A DNA stretch of 64,000 nucleotides, taken from Lophius americanus (lineage: Eukaryota > Chordata > Actinopteri > Lophiiformes > Lophiidae). This document shows, piece after piece, positions 50,601 to 62,600 of the stretch; position 1 is the stretch's first letter; the number at the start of each line of letters is the position of its first letter. The notes under the pieces are model-generated. The model ran no database searches, was not told where the DNA came from, and worked only from the letters and a program-made list of their open reading frames with translations. The position numbers and the translations under genes were made by a program. The stretch covers positions 744,001 to 808,000 of the forward strand of contig JBBDHG010000031.1 in assembly GCA_037951165.1 (NCBI GenBank). The letters run 5' to 3'.

Positions 50601-53600
50601 ATCAGCCAAGAAAATTGCAATCAGTGCACCTCTTAAAAAAAACAACTCATTGAGCTGAACATTTTAATGCTGCCTCCATACATGTGTATAATACAGCTGG
50701 ATGATAGAGATCTCATCTTTCATCAGTTTCCTCAAAGTTTACCACCAGTTTTAATGTGTGAATGATGCTCGTTAATGTTGCTGCTGGTTGCGTTGATTCA
50801 CTTTGAATGGAAAATAATATCAGCGTTCAATGGCACTTTTAATCGTATAAGTATAAGGTGCAATGTGTAAAATTAAGTGGTATCAAGCATTGAAGTTTCA
50901 GACTGCAACCGCAGATCCCTCCCTGTCACAAATATGTAGATTCACAATGACATACATTATCAGAACTTATCACATTTGAGAACAGCAGTACTAAATGGTT
51001 AATCAGTGCCAGAAAATCTTTAAACTAAATTGACCTGTTGTGTTTCAGCATCACTTATGTACATTTGTATGAGGTGGAATATTAAAATTCAAAGAATTTA
51101 TCGGAGAACAACTTTAATGTTTTTCTTCCATAATGAGACATGATGTAGATCTTTGAATTACAGTTTGACATCAAACAGGTTCAGCTTTAGTAATATTCCA
51201 GGGTTTCTGTTTCATAGTTGCCCCTGTATGAGCAGAAGTCGGCTTCCAACGCTGCTCAACCTGATATGTTGGATAATGGCGCTATTATCATTGATGTGCG
51301 GGGAAACCGCTTACCTATCACCCTTACAACTAACCGATACACAGCCAGCAACAATGACCAAGTGTGCTGCATCCCGGCTAGTCCCGCCCCGGGCATGAAT
51401 GCTGTGGCAGGCTGAAGAGATGCCCCTGTCCTGGCTGTTTGTTGACAGATGAGAGATGAGTAAGGAGGAGGTCACGACCAGTGGAGATATGAGGTCATAA
51501 ATTTTCTGTGGAGGTCAGGATGCTGATCTGCGTCATAGAAACCAGGAACTAATTATGGGCATCCCCAGGGTGCCCTTCAATTCTCCAGTCAGTTAGCGAG
51601 GCCTCGGTGTGTAAACTGATGATGAGGTGGGTTATTTATGGTCACGCCCTGTTAGTGTTATTTTCCGTTAAGAACTTCCTCTCTAGCAGGCAAAGAGGCA
51701 GCAGATTGATGCTCCTCCTGAGGCTTTGTGTTTATGATCTGCTAGCGTCAGGCTGAGTTTATTCTGGTCATGATTTCCACCCCGATTGGTTAAACTTTGA
51801 CCGTCTGATTCAGAAACAGTCAACACAAAGTGAAGTCAGCCTCTCCTTCGTTTTGCGAGCGATCAATGGCGAAATCCTCTTAAAACCCTGAGCTCATATT
51901 TTACTTCTTCTCAACTTAACACATAAGCCATCAGATGAGTGTTTGTTCTGAGACTTGTAACATTTACAGCGGATCACGGCAGAAACAATGAGAGCGTGTT
52001 TTATTGTGGAGGTAATTTGATTACATGCTGGTTAATCCTTTCAGACTGGAGTGCGAGTTTTAAGAATTGGATTAAGCCCTTAAACTATGATTACTAAGAT
52101 CACTTAGTTGTTCAGATTCAATTGATACGGGAGGTGGATCTCAGACACAGCAGATCTCTGAGGATGATTTATTATTCATCGCTTGACTGTGGGAACTTTT
52201 TTTTTTCATTTTCAGAGCTTCTAGTTCATATTTTAATGGCTGTTTCAAGATTCCACCTCAGCTCAACCCTCCTTATCCAGGAAGCTACTGTGGGCTTCAA
52301 GTGTTAAATGGTTGATTCTCTAAAATATTATATCAATAATTATAATAAAATGTGTGTGTATATATATATATATTTATATATATATATATTTATGTATATA
52401 TATAGATAGATAGATAGATAGTCCTTTTCATGAAAAAAATTAACACATTAAAATAAAAAACTGTTAAAATTGTATGGTTAAGCAAAAAATAATAAAACAA
52501 AGGTAACATATATTTATATATAAAAAGAAACAGATAAAATTCAGACCAAAACGCATTTTTGAAGTGTTTTTTTGATTTAGAAGTGGAAATGGATCCCACC
52601 AGTCTGTTCTCCTCAAGAAAATCGTTTTAGATGGGTCTGGCCCCCCGGTCACACTTGGGCCTCAGGTCACAATAAGGCACGTAAGGAAACAGGAGGTGGG
52701 GAATGTGTTTGGAAGAGTCCAGAGTGAGCTTTAAAAGTGATTCAAAAACTCTTATATTGGTAAATATAGACCAAAGCTTACATGTAGAATAATGAATGTT
52801 ACCATTTTTTCTGCGTAGTTGTAGCGTTGACAGTTGTGCCAGATGTCTGACCGGTCCAAGCCGATGTAGATCTGGTTGCGGGACAGTAATGCGCCCTGAA
52901 TTAGGTCTATATATATAATAGATGTCTATCCCCTCACTTGCCGAGTTGATAATAGTTGGCCAACAACATCTTAATCATTTTCGTCTTCTTTTTCTTCTTT
53001 TTTTTGTTTCAAATGAACAAAGTATTTCTTCATAGTCTTTCTGACACAACAGTTAAAAACATGAACAACCCTCTGGGGTACCAGGGCCAGTGGCAACCCT
53101 CTGTGGAAGAGGACCCGCTGTCCCTCCAGACGTAAAGAGGTTTTTCCGAGCTATCTTAAATATGCTATTTTCAGCTGATAATAAACTAGCGACTAAAGCG
53201 AAAGATTTCGGTCCAGACAACGTTATTTATTCAAAAAAGGGTCATTTGTCAATTGTGGCTTTCCCAGTCCAGACATGCAACCTCCACAAAGAACCAGGCA
53301 GAGTTAAATGTCAGAGGAAACGGATTAAAAGGCATGGGGCAACAGGAGGGAGAAGTTGCAATAGATGAAGACAACATATCTCATTAATACACTAGTAATT
53401 AAATGTTTGATATACTATGTTTGCTTTAAAATAACAGTCATTTAAAATGATTGTCTGTCTGTGTTAAGCAGCCTCATAGCAGAAGGGAAGAAGGACTTGG
53501 AATAGATTTGTTTTCCTCGTGGGCTCATTAGAACGGCGGCCTGAGGGCCTCTGAGAGGATTTGGCAGTCAGATCATGATTTGATTGACTGATGATTCTTT

Positions 53601-56600
53601 TAGTGTTCTCTCTCATAGGCTGTTCTTGTCCTTCACAGAAAACCCATTAAACCTGCTGGTACAAGGTGTTGTTATTCAGACCATAGTGGGGGCTTTTTTG
53701 AATACTCTTTGCTTTTGAATGTCCCCCTGAGGAGAAATTAAGTTTTTTGGACTTGGACTTCATTATATTCAATTTATTCCCCTAAATGTTAAACACCGCA
53801 ACTTTAAATCACTCATAGCATTTATCATCATACTCTGAGTTATCTCTGAATAAAAGGGCGCCTTTCAAATCCCACCCACGCCTATTTGTGTTCTTTAAAC
53901 AGTTCATCCCTCTGTTTGTGTTCCCACACAGCTCCGGGTCGACCCCATCCCAATATGCAGTTTCTGTCTCGGCACGAAAGAGTCCAATCGGGACAAAAGA
54001 CCAGAGGAGCTGCTGTCCTGTGCTGACTGTGGGAGCAGTGGTGAGTTAGAACACACTGTGTGGATTCAAATCAGCAATTTATAATAAAATGTGTTTATAT
54101 ATTAACAAAGTAATAAGATGTCTCCATTTCACACTCAAAAGGTTTTTACTTTATACAATAAATTGCATTGAAATTTTATTTTCTATATTTACCACACAAT
54201 ATCCCATATATACCTGAAAGCCATAACATTGTAACTACTGATAAAGATGGTGAAGTCAGAATAACTTTGGGTATCTGGTTACCATGGTTACCTGTCAATG
54301 TGCGGGATACGTTATGCAGCAAGTGAATGTTTTGTCCCAAAGTTGATGTTGGGAGCAGAAAAAATTAATATCGAAATGTAAGGATCTAAGAGTCTTTGAC
54401 AAATTAATGATGTCTAAAAAAAACGGGGTCAAAGTATCTCCATAGCTGCAGGTCTTGTTTGGTGTTCCTGATCTGCAGTGGTTTGTACCAGTGGTTTGTG
54501 GGTTAAGGAAGGACAGCTGATGAACTGATGAAAGGGTAATGGGCGCCCAAGGCTCATTGATGTGCATGGGGAGTGATGGCTAGCCCACGTTGCTCCCAAA
54601 GAAGAGCTAATTTAGAACAAGTTGCTGAAAGGGTTAATTTTTGGGGGCGAATACTCTAATAGTCACTCGAAATAATTAAAATCCTATCAAATAACATTTT
54701 TGATTGAAATGCCCATCACTTGTATGAATGGCCACATATATAAATAAACAGCGATATAAAAACATGGATCTAATCAAAAATTCCATATCAGCCCGTAGGT
54801 GGGAACAGTTTTTAGCATATTTAACTTTGTGAGGGATTACTTTTTCGTTGGCCAGCAATGGGACACTGTTGAAGTACCACTTACACACATACAGTAATGC
54901 TGATAGATCATTTTATTGGCATCGATTAACCAGCCAAACTAATAAATCAGTCTGCTTCTCAAGAAACACCAACAAATCTGCTATGTCCATGAATCATTTT
55001 TGCCCTACACAGTTATTACATAAATACTTGAGACGATTATTTGAGCCAACCACAGTTATGATCTATTATCATTAGAATGGCTTCCATTTATCTGGATATG
55101 AACAGTTGGATGAAACACAAATGTCATATTTAATCACTATGTCCATGGTGTTTTCCACCATTTGAACATCAGCTGGTTTTGCTATTCTCCTATGAGTGGA
55201 GAATTATATTAGCTAGCAGCCACTGACTGGCTCTTTATCTCTGCAGGAGCTTAAAAGCATCTATTGATGAGAACATCATGGACCATATAGTCACAAATCA
55301 CCATCACACACCACATTCCGTTGTTTGCCCTTTTTTGTTTGAAGCAGATAAAAAAGGAGAACAAACCAACGTTCAAAAGCCACATATGTAAAAATAGATC
55401 CACCATCCTGACGGATGGCCACCAGTTGTTCCTGGAGCTTTTAGACAAGCGTCTAAATATAGACGTGACTATGTCAGTAAATGACTCTTCTTCTTGATAA
55501 GGCGTTATAACACTTTGATTAGACTTAGACATAGAACAGCCATAATATTACAACCAATCAATGAAGTCGGACAAACATTGACAAACACCTCGTTGCCATG
55601 GGTACCTGTCAGTGGGCGGGAGAAACAAGTGAACATTTTTATGGTGAGGTTGATGTGTTGGAAGGAATAAAATGGTCAAGCCTACAGGTCTGAGAGAATT
55701 GTGTTGGCTACAGGACTGGGTCATAGCATCACCAGATTTGTAGGTCTTGTTGGTTGGTCCCTACCTTCAGGGGTTAAAACCTAACAAAGTGGTCTGCGGT
55801 AGGAGAGCAAGTGAACCGGTGGGTCATGGGTTCTCAAGGCTCATATGTGTGAACGGGGAGAGAAGGCCTGCCCTTGTTGTGTTTTTCCACAGAAGAGCGG
55901 CTGTGGGAGAAGCTGTTGAAAAAGTGATAACTGGTTGGAATTGAAAGGTGTCAGAACACACAGTGAAATAAATTAAGTGTTACAAAGGGGACCTATACAT
56001 TATTAGAGAGTTGGTTTTTAATGTTATGGCTTATAGGTGTTTGCTACTATGATGAGATAAAATGAAAATAGGACAATAAGTATATAATAGTCATTATTTG
56101 TGTTCGTCAGCTAGTTCCATGAGCGTGAAGGTGAGAGATACAAAGCTGCTTTTGTACTAAGATTTCAAAACTAAAAAAGATTGTTTATAATTTTTAGTCA
56201 TTTCTAAATATGCAGTCCGATCCCTCTCAGCCGTAGTAGCTGCATCAGCGAGGCAAACGTCACATCCCTCCTCTGCATTTTTCATTTTCTTTTAATGGAA
56301 GAACAATGTTCAAATAAATTGGATGGAGGATCCAAATTCCCCCCACCCGGGCTGACGAAAGGCAGAAGGTCCGTAAGTGGCTGTTAGAACCTGAAATCAT
56401 GAAGTCCTTTTCCCTCCCTTCACGTTCTCTTGTTATAGAGCACACCGGGAATGGTGGATTAAAGATCAACCCCCCCCCCGCTGCTGAGTGATGGCATTTC
56501 CTTCACCGTTGTTTAGCTCCAGACAAAAACGACTGGCCCCCTGTAAAACTACCTCTACAAAGGAGTCAATTATGTTTGAACAATTATTTTAAATGCCATA

Positions 56601-59600
56601 AGGAATTGTTCTCGTGGTGACATTTTTATAGCTCAAATTTGACTAAGTAGCTTTGAGGTGGTTTCCATTAACTGCTCAAAGTGTACACAAATTGTGCTCT
56701 CACTGTAAAACAGCTGTTTTACAACCGTGTGAGGGAGCCGGGTTAGCTTTTACACGACTTTCATAGATCGCCTTCCATTAGAATGAGTGGCGCTACTGTT
56801 TCTGCCTCATTAAGATCAAATTATGTGTAATTAGCTGCTCAGATGTTTGATCATACTGTTTTTAGATGTGGCAGGGGGGAACGTGAAACAAGCTCGCCAT
56901 TGTGTTCGATGATCATTTTTAACCTCATTGTGTGAATTAATAGAAAGCCCAGTTCCTGGCTGTGTGACACAGTCAACGGTGTTAGAAATGTCTATGCTAA
57001 TGGACTTCTCATTTACTTCCGAAGGGCATCCATCATGTCTGAAGTTCTCCCCTGAATTAACCTCAAATGTGAAGAGATTACGATGGCAGTGTATCGAATG
57101 CAAAACCTGCAGCTCCTGTCGAATACAGGGGAAAAATGCTGTGAGTATAACGTTTCACTCCTCTTAACACAAACCGTGTTCATCCGGACTAGATTTCATT
57201 TTTGTGCCTCCCCAAGGATTTGTGGGTTCTCCCAAGGATTTGTTAAAAGCCTCTCTTGTGCAAATTTTTCACCAAAAGTCTTGTAAATGACGGGGTGGCG
57301 TTGCATGTATGCAACAGGGACATCCCTCACACATGCCTGCTGTTCCCTTTCAGGATGAGATGCTATTCTGCGATTCATGTGATCGGGGCTTTCACATGGA
57401 ATGCTGTGACCCGCCACTATCAAGAATGCCAAAAGGTGAGGTGTTTACACTGTTTTGCTTCTGTTCCCCCCTCTGTGCTGTCATTTCAAAGGCTTTTCCT
57501 CACGGATGGCCGTATGGGGCCGTCACTCAGCGCACGCACAGGCAGTGGTGGCTTATTAGGAGCCTTGCATGCATATCAAATTATTCCAGCTTCCCTGGGG
57601 AGATTGGTCTATCTCTAGATTACAGTACTGACCCTACAGCGAGGCTTGTAATGATGTCGCGCGTACTTTAGTAGGACATTTGGCAGCTATTTCACAGAAG
57701 TCACATAGCTTTACCCAGCAAGCTAACACCAAGTCCATTTCTCAGGACAGAGAATTGACCCATTGTTCTTCTTATAGATTTTTGCTTTGTGCTGAGTAAT
57801 TGATTGCCATTGCAAGCTGGCGGGTATACTGTATTAAAGGGAATGTTTCAAGTGAATGTGCTGCATGTCCTCTGAATTGATGAACCCATCCAAATGGTTC
57901 TCTCCTCGCTGTTTGGACACCCTCCAGGAACCTGGATCTGCCAAGTGTGCAGGCCTAAGGAAAATGGGAAGAAACTGCTGCACAAGAAAGCCGATCAGAT
58001 CAAACGTCGATATGCAAAGCCAATCGGGAGGCCCAGAAATAAGCTCAAACAAAGAATGTGAGTCTGCAATAATCAGAATGGTTTTAATGACATTTCAATT
58101 CCCAGGCCGAATGTTACGTTCAACTTTGCCCTACTGTTGTTGTGTGTAGTCTTGCGTTATTCCAGATCTGCTGCTGCATACAGTGGCGTTATAAACGATA
58201 AAGATAATAATCCTATGCAGAGTATAAGAACTCAACATGCAAACAAAAATTTAATTATTATATTGTATGTTTAACAAGTTAAAGTCCTCATTGTGAATAA
58301 AAATCTCTTTCCAACAGTGACCAGGTGATATACAAGCGATAATGAACTCTGCTACTCCAAATTAATAGGAAGCACTTGGATCACGCGTCCCTCTGCCAAC
58401 GCCACTGTCATTAAAACATGAGAAATAAGGAAATAGTATCCACATCAAGCATCAAAAATGAAAGCTCAGCTAATAAATGTCAATCAGACACAAATAATCA
58501 ATGACTTGTAAAAAAGTAACCAGAAGTAATGGTCCTTAAATACAGATCCTCACTCCACTTCACACTGATACTTGTCTGGATGTTTTCAAGAGTCTTGTAC
58601 AGATATATTAAAAGTTAAATCCAGGTCTTCCCAAACCTATTTCATATCTATTTTGATGTTTTTCTGTAACATGAACTACCTGTCAGAAAGTAAAAAGCTG
58701 TTAGAAAAGAAATAACATCAGCATATAATAAAAATAAAAAAGTAGAATTAAATATAACTTAAATACCAAAAATAAAGTCATTATTTATCATTATTTGTCA
58801 TTTTTATGTTATGTAAATAACAACAGCTGCAACACAAACACAAATGTCCATAAATAATTGATGGCAAACTAATTTCTGCCATTTTGCATTAAATGCCGCT
58901 GGGGCTGCAGGTGAATTGAGTAACTGACAGCTTTACGGCGCTACATTATTGTTGAATTTCTGTTGATTTTTGTCCGTCATCTGGTATGAAATTTACAGCT
59001 CACAGGTGAACGTGATCATGTTTGTTGTTTGCAAATATACTAAAACTTAAATTATTTAAAATATTGCGTTATGGACTTAAGTTAAATAAAAAAGGCAAAC
59101 GTATTACTGTAAAATTATTTTTTGACTCGTATATGGTATTTAGAAGAAAACGTGACATCATGGGGGTACGGGTACGCCCACAGTTAATTTTCAGAAGCTT
59201 ACCACCATTTCAGAAGCTTGGTCACACTAAATTTTAATTTCAATCACAAGCTTTTTTTTTTTTTCATGTAAATCAAGTCGAGTAACGATTACAAGTTGAG
59301 TATAAAGCAGCATAAAATCTAAATAAACTTCTAGAAGTGCTGCCAAAACTGTATTTAATAAAGTAGTTGAGTAGATGTTGCACTTCTATGATAACTGCTC
59401 TGGTTCTCTCGTCTCCGCAGGTCTGTAACCAGTGGCGATGGCTCCATGGTAGCACTGGGCGGAAGGGGGTCACCTGGTAGGGGTCAAAAGATTACCGTCT
59501 GTTCCACACCTTCATCTGGTCATGCTGCATCTGTGAAGGACGCCAGAGACAGATTGGCTGTTGCAGACCCCCGTTGTGCGGTCGACGCCACCCAATTCAC

Positions 59601-62600
59601 CACCTCCACCCCCACCACCACTCCCCCGCTCACGCCCACCTCCACCCAAGCTACACCCTCCGTTAACAAGAAAACCAAAGGCCTTATCGATGGGCTCACC
59701 AAATTCTTTACCCCTTCCCCAGTGGGCCGTCGCTTGCGAGCTGTAGCCATAGAGTCGCCCATCAAACAGTTAAGCTCTAGAGAAAAGCCCGAACTCTCCA
59801 AGCCACCAGAGCCGCTCGACTTCGCTACTGACACCACTCAAAAGATAACGCCCTCGCCCTCTGCACTTCCTCCCGCTCCCACGTTGCCGGGACTTAGCCC
59901 GCCCTCACAGGTGTCCAGCAGCTCCACCTCTGCTAACTCACCCCAGAGCTCTTCCAGCCAGTCTAGTGTTCCCTCCCTGAGTAGCCTCTGCAATAGCAGC
60001 CAACTTAAGGGACTATTTGACGGACTCTCTCACAATTACACTACTCAGGGACAGCCGCGGAAAAAGAGACCACCTTCCTATGCGCCGCCTAAGCGCATGC
60101 ACCCCATGCAGGATTCATCCAACGGGTCCAAAACGGGGGCCCAGTGCCTTGGACAGAATGAGATTATTAAAAATAGGTTACACTCCACATCTGCCGGGCT
60201 GGGCCGACCCAGAGGACACCCGTTTAAGATGGTCAGTCATTTCAAACGTAACCCTTTCCTTAAAAAGCACAGGACGCTAGGCAGGCTGAGGTATAAAGTG
60301 AGCCCTCAGAAGGGAGCCCCCTCACCAGGAAAGGGAGACTTGACAGACGGAAGAATTAAGCCTGAAAATAATCATGGTAAGCAAGGCTCGAACCTCTGGC
60401 CAAGACCTGCGTCTCCACACCTTAAGCTTCTTCTTTTTTGTTTTGTTTTTACAGCTCGTAGTTGTTTAAGCTGGTCTTTTCTTTGAGGAAATATTCTAAC
60501 AGACTACTAATCTCCTGCCTAATGTCAATTCTTATAGTTTCTTAACCCAATTTGGTTGTTGCGTTTTTAACTTGGCTGCGGACTTTCACGTGGCTTCCAT
60601 CCTCTTCGCCCGTTGGCTTCTTGTCATAGTGCATGGCCCACTAACTCCCTCATTTTGCTCCTTGCTCTGTCCTTGACCCTCTGCAGTAGTGCTGGCACTG
60701 TGATCACTACCATGTAGAGGTTGTAGTCACATCAGCGCTCTCCTTCATCCCACCCTCACCCTTCAAATCTCTTGTCTCCACTCACTTTCAGCCGTCATTA
60801 GCCTCATCCAGCCCAGTGATTCACTCACCCAAGTCGACTCAGAGCTGACATGATGATTACAGCCAGAAGTGCAGTAGCCCTTACTTTTCGCTGTCGCCAT
60901 ACACTCAACAATACATAATACACTGTAAAAACAAATAGATATATGTCTCAAGCAATTATGGCACGAACACTCCTCACCCCAGCAGCACTTGATGCATCAC
61001 GTCCACTGGGAATGGGTTTTTGTTTTGGTGCTGAAGTCATGGTGTTGATGTCTTTTATTAAATGACTGTCTGCTTTCCAACATCAGTTGCTTTTCATGTC
61101 AAAACTTGCTCCCCTCACTGCATCTGCTGCTTCATTCATGGGAAACTATCTTGGTGGATGACTAAGCACATGAAAGCAGTTACGCAATTAGAATGATTTA
61201 GTTTCACTTCATTACATTAGGGGTTTTTATATAAACATGCAAGGATGATACATTATGAAAATTCCTCAGAGACACGGCCTCAAACAGGCTCGACAGAAAC
61301 AGCGCTCACACTATGAGCAAATTTGCATAGAATTCATTTATGTGATTATTCATTCACAGCTGCTTCAAACTAGCCGCTGCCGTTGTTCTTATCTGATGTG
61401 CGGATGTCGTGTTATTGTGCCCGTGACAGGCCTCAACAGGGAGCTGCACGTGAAGCAGGAGGTCAAAGCCAGCTTTGCAGCCATGTCCAGAGAGCACGTC
61501 ACAGAGGAGGACATTGAGATGTTCACGCGTGTGCAGGAACTATCTGTGCAGGTGAGGAACCTGGAAAATGAGCACAACATCAACAGGGAAATTCAGGCTA
61601 ATAGGACAGTTCACCAGAAAATGACACTCGTTTTCTGTTCACCCACGTTAGGTGTAATATTTCTGGAGCAGCGTTGAGGTTCAGATTTCTTTATCAGTAC
61701 CCAAAAGAAAACTTGTAAATTTGTTGTGCAGACGAGAGATTCAGAATTTAAAGTGGTTATAATGATAAATAAAATACAAAATTCAAAGGTTGTCCAGACA
61801 GAAATAAGATACACAAATCAATAATAAAGATTTCACATTTAGCATTCTCACAAACCAACCAATGGCAACTTTGGATGGGGTTTTACTGCATAATAATATA
61901 AATACCTAATGACCTCATCCTACTAATTTAGTGAAATCAGTCTTCCGAGGGCCAGAATTCTCGATTTGATGTGAAAAGGAGTTATTTACTCCCTTTCATA
62001 AAAGGGAAGCTCAAAGCTTCACTGTAGCTTCAATGATAAAAGGTGCACAAGTTTTAAGGTTCGGACATACCTTTTTTTGTCACATAATTTCTGCGGAGCT
62101 CACACTTCTTTGTGAGAGCTGTAGTTTACGGCTACGTGGGTAGGTATGCATGTTGTGTAGCGAAGCATCTACACACCTTTGAGCTATGCACTTTCCTTGG
62201 ACAGGCTGCTAACGTGTCTAGCTTGGCAGCTAAAGGGAAGATTACCGCTTTAAAAGGATCACTTTACGATTGTCTGGTTTTCTAGAGACTTGGATTATGG
62301 CGTACACGCTTTATGGAACCATTTCCTGTTTGTTTTTTCCTAAACAAGTCCCAATCCTGTTCAGGAGAATACTGGAAGGGTTTTAGTTGTTGTTGTGAAG
62401 TATCCAAAACTAAATAAAGCTCTCTGAGCTTTGGACATGTCACTTAGAGAAAGTAAACAGTAAATTGAATATTGTTTAAATCAACCAAATTGTAACTGTA
62501 GCAGGTTGAATAAAAAAATAATAATAATAATTAAAGGACTTAATGAATGATAATCTTCAAGTTTAATTTTTTTGCATCAGTAATGACCTATCCAGCAATT

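Larger units (their letters stand above)
44690..53931. other. kat6b intron after the first coding exon, 9.2 kb
   Basis: No confirmed exon. It holds a (CT)9 tract at 46931-46948, a fish dispersed repeat at 48220-48525, (TCA)n at 48942-48966, (TTC)n at 49602-49622, a hAT-like MITE at 50445-50635, a coding-like ORF at 51218-51415, and a TA/GATA microsatellite at 52355-52425. A 92-codon ORF at 53090-53368 has no recognisable domain. Confidence 0.7.
54041..57024. other. kat6b intron between PHD1 halves, 3.0 kb
   Basis: No exon was seen. About a third is two Tc1-like remnants in forward orientation (54215-54625 and 55530-56035). Nothing else is recognised. Confidence 0.7.

Noticed and set aside
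53090..53368. 92-codon forward ORF upstream of the PHD1 exon
   Set aside because: Unrecognised and without splice sites in the phase needed by kat6b; treated as intron.
59520..59837. 105-codon ORF antisense to the large kat6b exon
   Set aside because: A shadow caused by the P/S/T-rich coding strand.
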